A DNA stretch of 64,000 bases, taken from Verrucomicrobiota bacterium (lineage in GTDB: Bacteria > Verrucomicrobiota > Verrucomicrobiia > Opitutales > Opitutaceae). Positions 49,000 through 58,381 of this stretch are shown here, in pieces. Under the pieces are notes generated by a model. It saw nothing but the letters and a program-made list of their open reading frames with translations, had not been told where the DNA came from and made no database searches. Position 1 is the first letter of the stretch. Every line of letters starts with the position of its first letter. The stretch lies in assembly GCA_028293565.1 (NCBI GenBank), contig JAQGON010000045.1, positions 1-64,000 of the forward strand, read 5' to 3'. Position numbers and translations under genes: made by a program.

Positions 49000-49290
49000 T
49001 TATTTCTTCGGCGTCGCGACCTTGATCATCGAGTCGCAGTCCGCGTCGGACAGCACCATGCCGTCATGGTGCGCCTTGGCGTGCTCCTTCAGCACCGAGG
49101 CCACTTCCTTCTTGTCGTGGCTCTTGACGGTGAAGTCGCACGGCGAAGGACATTTCGCGGTGTAGAGCGCAGGCTGCGGTTCGCTCGCGGCGGCGCCGGG
49201 GACTTTCTCGGCATCGGCCGCGGTAACGGCCGAGGTGACGGACAGGGCAAAGGCCAGCGTCGAAAACGCCGCGATCAGGTTCTTTTTCAT
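49000..49290 (-). CDS. Small secreted DUF1059-like protein
   Basis: MKKNLIAAFSTLAFALSVTSAVTAADA; ALYTAKCPSPCDFTVKSHDKKEVASVLKEHAKAHH. Confidence 0.8.
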   Translation of the reverse strand: MKKNLIAAFSTLAFALSVTSAVTAADAEKVPGAAASEPQPALYTAKCPSPCDFTVKSHDKKEVASVLKEHAKAHHDGMVLSDADCDSMIKVATPKK

Positions 49291-49385
49291 CTTGTGCCTC
49301 CTTCGTTTGACTATGCGTTGGGCGGCCACGCCGCCGGGTGACTGACGCCCAGATGCTGGAGCGGGGCGGGACTGCTGTCAATTTG

Positions 49386-49496
49386 GCGTAGCACGGGTCT
49401 CCGACCCGTGAAGCTGGACTCGAGCTCCACGGCGCCGCCCAGCGTTCACCGCAGGCGGCGTCCTGCATCACGGGTCGGAGACCCGTGCCACGCCGG
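49386..49496. repeat. Hairpin repeat family 'ARVSDP', copy 2
   Basis: GTAGCACGGGTCTCCGACCCGTGA ... TCACGGGTCGGAGACCCGTGCCAC. Confidence 0.93.
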
Positions 49497-51612
49497 CCAG
49501 CCGGTCGATCATCACGGCGATGTAGGACGTGAAGCCGTGGTTGCAGCTCACGTTTTTCTCGAAGAGCTCCCAGAGCGTGCCGGTCGTCCGCGCCATCGGG
49601 ACGTAGTTCCTGAGCACCTCGCGCCGCGCCGCGGCCATCTCCCCGTTCGCGATCAGAAGTTCGAAGCGCATGATCTTTCCGACGAAAACGTTCGCGGGAT
49701 AAAGCGGACCGTAATCGGAGCGCGCCAGCCGCCGCCAGAGCGCCGTCTCGCGCCGGATCGAGGCGACGCCGGTGAAAAAGGCGTAGTACTGGCAGACCTC
49801 GCTGGCATGGTTCGTCACGGTGAGCTTTCCCGCCCGGTCGCGCACCGCGTTGTCGACGAACCGGCCCTCGCGCCACGCCAGGCTGCGGATCGTGCGCTCG
49901 ATCCGCTCCGCCTTCGCCGCGAGCCGCGGGTCGGCGAGGAGCCTCGCCGCCGATCGCAGCGTCATCGCATAGAGCATGTTCGTCGGAAAATTCACGTCCT
50001 GCACGAACTCGTTGGCCTTCGACCATTCGACAAAGACCCAGCTCTGCAGTTTCTCGAGCAGCCCCGCCTCGTTCTCAAAGGGCCGGAAATAGGCCAGCAG
50101 GCCTTTCACCCGCCGCTCGATCAGCGGCCGCCAGGCCGCCGGCAGCCGGCGCAGGCGCTGCGCCTCGTCGAGCTCGATGACCAGGAACATCGCCCAGTTC
50201 GGAATGAACTGGTTCTGCAGCGGCTCCGCCGGGTAACACATCGGCACCATCCCGCGCGGCAAACCCGCGAATTTCGCCGGCCGGAGATAATTTTCGAGGA
50301 AGGCGCGCTCGATCGGATTGTCACCGGTGAGGTGCCATTCGGCGCGGGCGGTGAAAAGGCTGTCGCAGAGCCAGCCCGCCCGCTCGCGCGCCGGGCAGTC
50401 CATGAAAAGATCGAGCGCGTTCTGCCGGTAGCTCGAAAGCGCCGCGCGGCGCACAAGCGCGGCGGCAGCCGACAAGCCCGGCGGCGGCGCGAGGAGCGCG
50501 GTGGCGTTGATGTACTGCCGCAGCCGGAGGTCCGAAACCTGCGCCTCGCCCGTCCAGACCAGAACCTGCAGGTAACGAAACGTGTACGGCTCGAACGCCT
50601 CGAAATCGATCGCGGCCCCCGCCGCCAGCTCGAGCCAGAGCGCGTTCGTGCAGCCGGAGCGGTTGAACTTCACCTGGCCGTCGACGAGGATCTCGTCGAA
50701 CACGAGCAGCAGCCGCGTCGCTTTCCTCGCCGACATGCGCAAGGCCGGGAAGCCGGTGCAGTCCGATCCAAAATCGGCGCGCACCCACTCGCGCGACTTT
50801 AACGAGGTCACGCCTCCCGGCTTCAGCCGGAAAAATCCCCGGGACGTGAAGGCCGTGCCGGCGAGCGTCTCGAACAGCGGCCACGCCACCTGGTCGAGCC
50901 GGTATCCGGCCGAGCCCTTGGGGACTTCGAAGAGATGCCCCCATTTCGGGGCCTTCGCCGCCATCGCGGCGCTGAACCGTGCCGTGCCACCGCGCTGGGC
51001 GCGCGCGAGCGGGCGAACGAGGGAGAGATCCGGATAAGCCACGCCGCGCGGGAGCCATGCGCGGCGGTGGCGCACGCGCGCGAGTTTCAACGGCGACCGG
51101 GGCCGGTAACCCGCCGCGGTCCACGTCAGGCCCGACGCTCCGATCCGATAGGCTTCGACGAACGCGCGCTGATAACTGTACCGCTCGACCCGCTGGACGC
51201 GCTCGACGCGGTGCTCCGCGGTGAAACCGCCGTCGGACACCGCCGTCCACGCCACGGCCCGGCGGCCGACGACCAGCTCCGCACAGCAGAAAGGAGGCTC
51301 ATGCGTCGAACAAAACGTCGGCACCCCGTAACCCATCACCTCGATCACGACCCGCAGCGCGCCCGAATCGCTGGCGCGGACCGGCCATTCGTCCACGCGC
51401 GCAAAGCCATGCGCCGTGCGCGCCGGTCCGCGGCCGGCGAGCTCGCCGTTGACCAGGATCCGGCAGGCCTGCGCCGCCGCGATGCGAAGGGTGGCCGATG
51501 CGCCCGGCGCGGCGGAAACGTCGGCATGAAAGCTCAGCCAGGTGTTCATCCGCTTCGCGAGTCCTTGCGGCCAGACCGGGACAGCGCGGGCGAAGGGAGA
51601 GCGAGGCGTCAT
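49468..51612 (-). CDS. Alpha-L-rhamnosidase-like (GH78-type six-hairpin) glycoside hydrolase
   Basis: DLFMDCPARERAGWLCDSLFTARAEWHLTGD; ALRVVIEVMGYGVPTFCS; TTGTLWELFEKNVSCNHGFTSY. Confidence 0.8.
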   Translation of the reverse strand: MTPRSPFARAVPVWPQGLAKRMNTWLSFHADVSAAPGASATLRIAAAQACRILVNGELAGRGPARTAHGFARVDEWPVRASDSGALRVVIEVMGYGVPTFCSTHEPPFCCAELVVGRRAVAWTAVSDGGFTAEHRVERVQRVERYSYQRAFVEAYRIGASGLTWTAAGYRPRSPLKLARVRHRRAWLPRGVAYPDLSLVRPLARAQRGGTARFSAAMAAKAPKWGHLFEVPKGSAGYRLDQVAWPLFETLAGTAFTSRGFFRLKPGGVTSLKSREWVRADFGSDCTGFPALRMSARKATRLLLVFDEILVDGQVKFNRSGCTNALWLELAAGAAIDFEAFEPYTFRYLQVLVWTGEAQVSDLRLRQYINATALLAPPPGLSAAAALVRRAALSSYRQNALDLFMDCPARERAGWLCDSLFTARAEWHLTGDNPIERAFLENYLRPAKFAGLPRGMVPMCYPAEPLQNQFIPNWAMFLVIELDEAQRLRRLPAAWRPLIERRVKGLLAYFRPFENEAGLLEKLQSWVFVEWSKANEFVQDVNFPTNMLYAMTLRSAARLLADPRLAAKAERIERTIRSLAWREGRFVDNAVRDRAGKLTVTNHASEVCQYYAFFTGVASIRRETALWRRLARSDYGPLYPANVFVGKIMRFELLIANGEMAAARREVLRNYVPMARTTGTLWELFEKNVSCNHGFTSYIAVMIDRLAGVARVSDP

Positions 51613-51655
51613 CAGGGGAAATGCATGGCCGGTGAAACGGAGGCCGGCCCCGCGG

Positions 51656-52690
51656 CTACGCCCTCGCGGTCTTCAGTTCGGCGCGGCGTGGCGGCAGCTC
51701 GGCAACGTACTGGTACTCCGGTTCCATTTCCTGCCGGCGAAGGACGGAGACGATGTGACGCCAGACCGCCACGAGGCCGACCGGCGGCGGAGGCACATCG
51801 TATTTCACGGCCTGGTGCAACCGCCCGAGATTGTAGCACGGCACCGCCGCGAACATGTGATGCTCCATGTGGTAATTCATCTCCCAGAAGAGAAAACTCA
51901 CCACCGGGTGGAGAATCACGGTGCGGCAGCAGAGGCGGAAATCCGGGACCTTGTCCTGGAGCCCGATGTGCTGGGTGTGGTTGCAGAGAAAAAAGAGCCA
52001 CGCGCCGTACGCCGGGGTGAGCGAGACCAGCACAGGGATGATCCACAGCCCGTAATGCAGCGCCACCGCGGCGATGAGCACATGACCTGCGAGCACCGTG
52101 CGCGCCCAGCGGACCGGCACGCGTCGCAGCTCCGGCTGGTCCGGCGGATAACACACGAGCTCCCACGCGCCGGTGAACCGTCCGCAGGCGAGCCGGAGCG
52201 TGTAGAGAAAAATCCACCGGAAGCCGCGCAGGTTCACGAATCCCTGCTCGAGAAAATGCTTCAGCATCAGCTTCGTCGGCAGCACGACTTCCTGGTCGTC
52301 GGGCGGATGCAGCGTGTAACGGTGATGCCGCTGGTGGCTCGCGCTGAAAACATCCGGATGCAGCCAACCGAGGAAGGAGACGAGGCGGAGGAAAAATTCG
52401 TTCACGGCCTTGGTCTTGAACACGGTCCCGTGGCCGAGCTCGTGCATCCCGTTCGTGAGGAAACTCGCGACCATCCCGTGGAGAAACACGAGGAGAACCG
52501 TCACGTACCAGGGCAGATGGTGCGACCACGAGAGAAAGGCCATCGTCCCCGTGAGCGCGTAAACCGCGAGGAATCCCCCCGCCTGGGCGAATCCCCTCCC
52601 GTCGCTGCGCTGGTGCAGGCGCTTGAAAACGTCGGAAGGAATCGGAGTCCGATACCAGTCCACCAGGGGCGGTGTGCGCGTTTCGGGCAT
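51656..52690 (-). CDS. Fatty acid desaturase family protein
   Basis: Histidine boxes HELGH, HQRHH, MEHHMF; multiple TMs; ATG at 52690 MPETRTPPLVDWYRTPIPSDVFKRL. Confidence 0.92.
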   Translation of the reverse strand: MPETRTPPLVDWYRTPIPSDVFKRLHQRSDGRGFAQAGGFLAVYALTGTMAFLSWSHHLPWYVTVLLVFLHGMVASFLTNGMHELGHGTVFKTKAVNEFFLRLVSFLGWLHPDVFSASHQRHHRYTLHPPDDQEVVLPTKLMLKHFLEQGFVNLRGFRWIFLYTLRLACGRFTGAWELVCYPPDQPELRRVPVRWARTVLAGHVLIAAVALHYGLWIIPVLVSLTPAYGAWLFFLCNHTQHIGLQDKVPDFRLCCRTVILHPVVSFLFWEMNYHMEHHMFAAVPCYNLGRLHQAVKYDVPPPPVGLVAVWRHIVSVLRRQEMEPEYQYVAELPPRRAELKTARA

Positions 52691-52789
52691 GTGGCGTCGG
52701 GTATTGGGAGCGCGGCCAAGCATGGCAAGCCTCGAGGTGACGCCGCGTTTCGCCAGGTTGCTCGGCTCCGTCCGAGAAAACCGGACAGG

Positions 52790-52973
52790 CGAACATCGAA
52801 CTTTCAACGCTCAACTTCCAACCTCGAATTCCGGAGCGGTGGTACCAAGACATCCTATCCCGTTGTAGCCACGTGCGTCCTTGGTCATCGCCGTTCCAGT
52901 AGCTCACGCTCGTAAGAGGGGATGGTGGTCGGAATTCAACGTTGGAAGTTGAAAGTTGGACGTTCGATGTCCG
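52790..52973. repeat. Long inverted repeat upstream of the desaturase
   Basis: CGAACATCGAACTTTCAACGCTCAACTTCCAACCTCGAATTCCG ... GGAATTCAACGTTGGAAGTTGAAAGTTGGACGTTCGATGTCCG. Confidence 0.85.
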
Positions 52974-52979
52974 CCCCGC

Positions 52980-53651
52980 CTATCCGTCCCGCGCCGGGCG
53001 CCGGGAGAGTTTTTCCAGCAGCTCGGGAAACGCCGCGCGCACCGACGAATCCGCCAGATACTCCGCCGCCTTCGCCTTCGCGCCCCGCGCGCACAAGCCG
53101 GCGTAGACGTGCAGCTCGAACTGGAGCCGCAACCCGGCGCTCGCCTCCTCGAGGCCCAGCGCGCCCAGGAGGAAAATCAGCGCTTCCGCCGTGCAGAATT
53201 TTCCCTCCCCGGCCTGCGTGCGCAGCCAGTAGCGGCTCTCCCCCGTCATCGGCAGGCTCACCCGCCGCCCCCACGAATCGACGGCGCGCATCATGTCGCC
53301 CGCCTGCCGCCAAGTTCCGTCGAGGAGCAGCACCTGGAGATTTTCCGGCGGCACCTCGGAGGAAACCGGGCGGCCCAGGGGATGAAGGATCCAGAGCGTG
53401 CGATCCGGCCGGACGATCTCGGCGCGCTCCAGCGGACGCTCGCGGCGATACAGGTGGACGTCCGCCGCCGGCATCACGCGCTTGATCAAATGCCCGGTGC
53501 TGCTCGGCCGCCACTGCTCCATATGGTGCATGAGGACCTCGACCTTCACCGGGCAGGCGACGTCGCTGATCCCCTCACAAATGCACCAGCGCGGAGGCAG
53601 CTGGCACCGCGGGCATCGCGGGCTTTGGTTGAGAACTACGCTTCGCGCCAT
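52980..53651 (-). CDS. DTW domain protein (tRNA-uridine aminocarboxypropyltransferase family)
   Basis: CPRCQLPPRWCIC zinc cluster; LLLDGTWRQAGDM DTW-type motif; HPLGRP. Confidence 0.88.
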   Translation of the reverse strand: MARSVVLNQSPRCPRCQLPPRWCICEGISDVACPVKVEVLMHHMEQWRPSSTGHLIKRVMPAADVHLYRRERPLERAEIVRPDRTLWILHPLGRPVSSEVPPENLQVLLLDGTWRQAGDMMRAVDSWGRRVSLPMTGESRYWLRTQAGEGKFCTAEALIFLLGALGLEEASAGLRLQFELHVYAGLCARGAKAKAAEYLADSSVRAAFPELLEKLSRRPARDG

Positions 53652-53754
53652 CGTGGGCACATCCCGGGAGACAAAATCGCGCCGGTCAAGCGGTGGCATG
53701 GATTGGTCCGATGCCCGGGGCTGCTCCGTCGAGGCAACCCCGCCTGCTCGCGGC

Positions 53755-53783
53755 TCCAGCACGTTGAGGGCAACGTGCTCCAC
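53755..53783. repeat. Palindromic repeat family E, single unit
   Basis: TCCAGCACGTTGAGGGCAACGTGCTCCAC. Confidence 0.85.
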
Positions 53784-53803
53784 CTCAGGATGAACTTCCA
53801 GCC

Positions 53804-53971
53804 CTACCCCGCGCTGGCCAGATGCCATCGTCCGCAGATCGGGCAGAGGTAGGCCACCCGCTGGCGCTCGACTCCCCTCAGCATCGCCGCCTCCAGCGCG
53901 TCGCCCTGCGTGAGGTAACGCCGTTTCCGGGAGCAGCGCTGGCGAACGTCCTCGCGCGTGGGCTTTTTCAT
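53804..53971 (-). CDS. 55-aa zinc-ribbon-like microprotein
   Basis: MKKPTREDVRQRCSRKRRYLTQGDALEAAMLRGVERQRVAYLCPICGRWHLASAG; below the ORF-track length cut-off; fits exactly between genes. Confidence 0.7.
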   Translation of the reverse strand: MKKPTREDVRQRCSRKRRYLTQGDALEAAMLRGVERQRVAYLCPICGRWHLASAG

Positions 53972-53986
53972 GCCGGCGACGACACG

Positions 53987-54604
53987 CTAAAAAAGCTTCG
54001 AAATTCCCAGCGTCGGGCCGAGCGCGTTCAGCCCGGGGTTCACCTTGTTCATCCCCTTGTTCGAGATGTGCTGGAAATAGAGTCCCGCCGACACCTGCCA
54101 GTTTTCGCCCGTGCGGTAGCGCGCCCCGCAATGCATCAGCCAGTTGAGATTAAAATCCTGGCCCTGGCCGCCGACGACCTCGTAACCCTTGCTGTCCATC
54201 ACGCCGAACCCGCCGCCCGCGGCGAAAAATGCCGTGAATCGCCCGCTCGCATCGCGCCACTCGATTTCCCCCGCGGCCGCGAGCCCGAGATAATAATGCT
54301 CCGGCCCGCGGACGATGGGCTCCATCAGCAAGCTGAACCGCGAGCGCATCACGAGCGTGCCGCCGGCCCACGGCCGCGCGCTGATCGGAGGAATCTTCAG
54401 CGAGAGGATCTGGGGAACCAGCGTGTAGCTCAGCGGCGTCGCTCCGCCGCCCACCTTCCAGAGAACGCCGGACATCATTTCCAGTTCGTACCCGAGATTC
54501 GGCCGGAACGTCACCGGCTCTTCCGCCCGGGCGCAGCCCGCCGACCAGAGCCCGGCCACGACCAGCCAGATCGCGCGGCGCGAGTTCATTGATGCTCCCA
54601 TGAG
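53987..54604 (-). CDS. Acyloxyacyl hydrolase / PagL-like lipid A 3-O-deacylase family
   Basis: Signal peptide; YFQHISNKGMNKVNPGLNALGPTLGISKLF PagL-type C-terminus. Confidence 0.82.
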   Translation of the reverse strand, partial: LMGASMNSRRAIWLVVAGLWSAGCARAEEPVTFRPNLGYELEMMSGVLWKVGGGATPLSYTLVPQILSLKIPPISARPWAGGTLVMRSRFSLLMEPIVRGPEHYYLGLAAAGEIEWRDASGRFTAFFAAGGGFGVMDSKGYEVVGGQGQDFNLNWLMHCGARYRTGENWQVSAGLYFQHISNKGMNKVNPGLNALGPTLGISKLF

Positions 54605-54649
54605 CGCAGCGTGCACATCATCGCCGCCAACTCCACCCGATATCTCGGG

Positions 54650-55309
54650 TCATTTCAAAACCCGCGGACGCACCGCGGCCGCCGCCGCCCCGAGCACGGC
54701 CCCGGCGTACGCGTCGAGCGCGACGTGCTGCCGCGTCGCAATCGTCGAATAGACGATCCCCAGACACCACAGCGCGTTCAGTGGACGCATCCAGCCGCCG
54801 CCGCCCAGCGTCCGCAGGATGCGATCGAGCCACACCGCGGAAAACACCGCGAACGCGACATGCAGTGAGGGACACGCGTTCTGCGCGGCATCGACGCTCT
54901 TGAGCCAGGTGAAGCCCGGGTATCTCGACCATTCGACCCCCGTCGTCGCGGGAATCGAAGTGGGCCAGAAGAGGAAGATTCCCAGTCCGACGACCGCCAC
55001 CGCGCCCGCGAGCCAGCCATAGGCGTAGAGCTGGGGCCGGGTCGTGAGCAGCGTCGGCGGCAGCGAAACATAACCCCACAGCGACAGATAGAGCCACAGC
55101 ATCCCCGGCTGAAAGGGGATCAGCCGGTCGGCGGCCGTCAGAGGGATGACGGTCACCCGAAACAGCGGAAACCGCTGCAGGAGGAAATAGGCGAAGAAAA
55201 AAACCGTGACGAAGGCGGTGATCCCGAAAAGCTTCAGGACCACGTGAGGCGCGATGCGCGCCTTCAGCCCGGCGGCTGACGAAGGGCTCTCGGAAGGCGC
55301 TGCGCTCAT
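54650..55309 (-). CDS. PAP2-family phosphatase (membrane)
   Basis: CPSLHVAFAVFSAVWLDR; YSTIATRQHVALDAYAGAVLG; ATG at 55309. Confidence 0.88.
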   Translation of the reverse strand: MSAAPSESPSSAAGLKARIAPHVVLKLFGITAFVTVFFFAYFLLQRFPLFRVTVIPLTAADRLIPFQPGMLWLYLSLWGYVSLPPTLLTTRPQLYAYGWLAGAVAVVGLGIFLFWPTSIPATTGVEWSRYPGFTWLKSVDAAQNACPSLHVAFAVFSAVWLDRILRTLGGGGWMRPLNALWCLGIVYSTIATRQHVALDAYAGAVLGAAAAAVRPRVLK

Positions 55310-55346
55310 CGGCACGACGGCATACGGCCCCGAAACGCCGGAGCCG

Positions 55347-56174
55347 TCAATACGACCGGCCTTCCACCAGGGATTCCGGCTTTCCACCGCCGACGCGGAA
55401 AAGCGCCGGCAATGTCTCCCTCGTCTTTCCGTCGAGGGTGCGGAAGACGCAGAAATGCAGGTGCGGCTCCGACGAGAAGCCGGTGTTTCCCGACAGCGCG
55501 ATCGGCTGGCCGGCCACCACGGTCTCGCCGATCCGCACCTTGACGCCGTCGGTCGCCAGGTGGAAATACTCCGCATACGTGCCATCCGCGTGGCGGATGA
55601 TGACGTAGTTGGCGCGCTGCTTGAACACGGGGCTCACCCCGCCCGCGGTTGAATCCGAGCGCGCCCCGCAAACCGTGCCGGCCCGCGCGGCGCAGACCGT
55701 CGTCCCCACCGGCATCCTGAAGTCGAAGGCGCGCTCGTTCTGCGAGCCTTGACCGTGGCTGAAATGCCCGAAATTTCCCTGCTGCAGCCGGTGCGTCTCG
55801 TTCTGCGCGAACGGCAGCCGATAAATGGCCGATGCCTCCGGGCGGCCCTGGCGCGTGCCGAGACTCCAGAAAAAACGGTACTGATACCGCCACGCCGCCG
55901 CCGCATCCGCGGCCCGCACGATGACCGCCACCGCGGACCTCTGGCCTGAAAGATCGAACGTGTAAGGCAGCGGATGCGACGACGTCACGTTCTGGAGGTC
56001 CGCTTCGAGGGTCACGGTCACATCCGCCCCGTCGCGCACCCAGGCGACCAAGCGAACGGCCTTGCCGTCTTGCTGTTCCGTGAACGTCACGACCTTGTCG
56101 TCGCTCTCGACGGCCCTGAGCACCGTCAGGCCCGCAAAAAAACCGAGGCAGGCGAACCGGAAAAAATCCTTCAC
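55347..56174 (-). CDS. M23 family metallopeptidase
   Basis: AFDFRMPVGTTVCAARAGTVCG; YVIIRHADGTYAEYFHL; GNTGFSSEPHLHFCVF. Start uncertain (GTG 56174 or further upstream). Confidence 0.88.
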   Translation of the reverse strand: MKDFFRFACLGFFAGLTVLRAVESDDKVVTFTEQQDGKAVRLVAWVRDGADVTVTLEADLQNVTSSHPLPYTFDLSGQRSAVAVIVRAADAAAAWRYQYRFFWSLGTRQGRPEASAIYRLPFAQNETHRLQQGNFGHFSHGQGSQNERAFDFRMPVGTTVCAARAGTVCGARSDSTAGGVSPVFKQRANYVIIRHADGTYAEYFHLATDGVKVRIGETVVAGQPIALSGNTGFSSEPHLHFCVFRTLDGKTRETLPALFRVGGGKPESLVEGRSY

Positions 56175-56325
56175 CCTCCGATGGAAACGTCCTCCGCACC
56201 GGCGCGCGACGGAAAAAATCGGCGCGACGCCCACAACCCGCCCGGGAATTCAAGCGGATTGGCGAAACTCCCCCACATTTCCCTATCGCGTGGCGCAAAA
56301 CGATCCGGCAAGGAGGACGACCATC

Positions 56326-57300
56326 ATGCCTTCGCCTTCTTCCGCCCCTTGGAAACGCGCCAACACCGACTGGTTCATGCAGGGCAAATGGGGCCTGTTC
56401 ACCCATTATCTCGCCGACACGGCCAGCAACCTAAAGCCGATCGCGCTGCCGGTCGACGACTGGAACCGGCGGATCGACGCCTTCGACGTCGACGGCCTGG
56501 CGCGGCAGCTCGCGGAGGCCCGCGTGCCATATTTCGTCATCACCCTCGGACAGAATTCCGGGTTCTACCTGTCACCGAACCGCGCCTATGACGAGATCGT
56601 CGGCATCAAGCCGAGCAAGTGCTCCCGGCGGGATCTGATCGCCGATCTCGCCCAGGCGCTCGCGCCGCGCGGCATCCGGCTGATGGGATATCTTCCCGGC
56701 ACTGCTCCGGCGGGCGACGCGATTGCGAAGGAAAAACTGGAGGGGAAGCCCGACAAGCGGATGACGGAATTCCAGCGAAACTGGGAAGCCGTGGTGCGCG
56801 AGTGGTCCCTGCGCTGGGGAAAATCGCTGAGCGGCTGGTGGATCGACGGACCCTACGACGCGGCGGCTTACCAGCATCCCGACGCGCCGAACTACCGCAG
56901 CTTCGCCGAGGCGCTGAAGGCGGGAAATCCGGACTCGATCGTCGCCTTCAACAACGGACTGCGGACGCCGCTTTATTCGATGACGGAATACGAGGATTAT
57001 ACTCCCGGGGAAATCGAGCGCGACCTGTCGGTCGCGGCCGGAAACACGCCGGACTTTTCGCGCCTCGCGAATTACGACCGCTTCCTCAACGGGGCGCAGC
57101 TGCACGTGCTCACCATCATGGGGGAATGGTGGGGCAAGCGGCCGCTGCGGTTCCCGGACGAACTCACCATCGGCTACACCAAATTCATCAACTCGCGCGG
57201 CGGCGTGGTGTCATGGGACGCGCCACTCACGCTCGAGGGGCACATCGATCCCGAATTCCTCCCGCAGGTCACGGCGCTGGGACGCGCGATCGGAAAATAG
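56326..57300 (+). CDS. Alpha-L-fucosidase-like (GH29-related) protein
   Basis: DWFMQGKWGLFTHYL; YFVITLGQNSGFYLSPN; GWWIDGPYD; AAGGAGGA RBS before ATG. Confidence 0.82.
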   Translation: MPSPSSAPWKRANTDWFMQGKWGLFTHYLADTASNLKPIALPVDDWNRRIDAFDVDGLARQLAEARVPYFVITLGQNSGFYLSPNRAYDEIVGIKPSKCSRRDLIADLAQALAPRGIRLMGYLPGTAPAGDAIAKEKLEGKPDKRMTEFQRNWEAVVREWSLRWGKSLSGWWIDGPYDAAAYQHPDAPNYRSFAEALKAGNPDSIVAFNNGLRTPLYSMTEYEDYTPGEIERDLSVAAGNTPDFSRLANYDRFLNGAQLHVLTIMGEWWGKRPLRFPDELTIGYTKFINSRGGVVSWDAPLTLEGHIDPEFLPQVTALGRAIGK

Positions 57301-57338
57301 GCCGCCCCCATTCGCGCCCTTCGCGGAAAAAAAACTTC

Positions 57339-58337
57339 ATGAAGGTTCTGATCATCGGCGGGAGCGGCCTGATTTCGACGGGGATCGTGAAGGCGCTGCA
57401 CGCGCGCGGCACCGACCTCACGGTGTTCAACCGCGGGCAAACGGACGACCGGCTCGGCCCGGTCAAGCACCTCCGCGGCGACCGGGATGACTTCGCCGCG
57501 TTTGAAAAAACCATGGCCGCGCAGGGCACGTGGGACGCGGTGATCGACATGATCTGCTTCCGGCCCGACCAGGCCGGGAGCGATCTCCGCGCCTTCGCGC
57601 ACCGCTGCGGGCATTTCATCTTCTGCAGCACCGTGTGCACGTATGGAAACACCCAGACGGTGATCCCGACCACGGAAGCGACGCCGCAGGCGCCGCACTC
57701 GGGCTACGGACGGGACAAAGTCGCGTGCGAGGGGATTTTCCTCCGCGCCCATGCCGAGGGGAAAATGCCGGTGACGATTCTCCGCCCCTCCCACACCTAT
57801 GGACCGGGAGGAAACGTCATCAACAACCTGGGCTGGCAGCCAACCTTCATCGATCGTCTCAGAAAGGGCCGGCCAATTGTCGTGAGCGGCGACGGCCACG
57901 GCTTGTGGCAGAGCGCTTACTCCGAGGATGTCGGCGTGGGTTTCGCGCACGCCGCCGGACGGAAGGCGTGTTTCGGGCAGGCCTACAACATTGTCGGCGA
58001 CGAAGTCGTGACGTGGGATGACTACACGCGCCGGACCGCCGCCGCGATCGGCGCGCCCGATCCCCGGATCGTCCACATCCCCACGGATGTCCTGCTGGCG
58101 CTCGATCGGAAGCGCTACACGGCGCTGGAGGAAATCTTCCGTTTCCACGGAGTGTATTCGAACGGGAAAATCCGTCGTGACGTTCCGGAATACCGCTCGG
58201 CGATGCCGTACGAGGAAGGCGTCCGCCGGACGGTCGCCTGGATGGACCAGCATCAGACCATCGTCTCGTGCGACACCGATCCGTTCGAGGATCGGTTGGT
58301 GGACGCGTGGGAGAAACTCCGGCTGCAAGCCCTGTAG
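57339..58337 (+). CDS. NAD-dependent epimerase/dehydratase family protein
   Basis: MKVLIIGGSGLISTGIVKAL; FIFCSTVCTYG; YGRDKVACEGIF; RPSHTYGPGG. Confidence 0.92.
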   Translation: MKVLIIGGSGLISTGIVKALHARGTDLTVFNRGQTDDRLGPVKHLRGDRDDFAAFEKTMAAQGTWDAVIDMICFRPDQAGSDLRAFAHRCGHFIFCSTVCTYGNTQTVIPTTEATPQAPHSGYGRDKVACEGIFLRAHAEGKMPVTILRPSHTYGPGGNVINNLGWQPTFIDRLRKGRPIVVSGDGHGLWQSAYSEDVGVGFAHAAGRKACFGQAYNIVGDEVVTWDDYTRRTAAAIGAPDPRIVHIPTDVLLALDRKRYTALEEIFRFHGVYSNGKIRRDVPEYRSAMPYEEGVRRTVAWMDQHQTIVSCDTDPFEDRLVDAWEKLRLQAL

Positions 58338-58381
58338 GCGGCGCGCGGGCGCGCAGGCTCCGCCGGAAGCTGCGCCCTTTC

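Noticed and set aside
55347-56174. M23 peptidase with missing HxxxD ligand
   Set aside because: The Glu at the -4 position looked like a loss, but related proteins place the His further upstream (FSHGQGSQNERAFDF), so inactivation is not supported.
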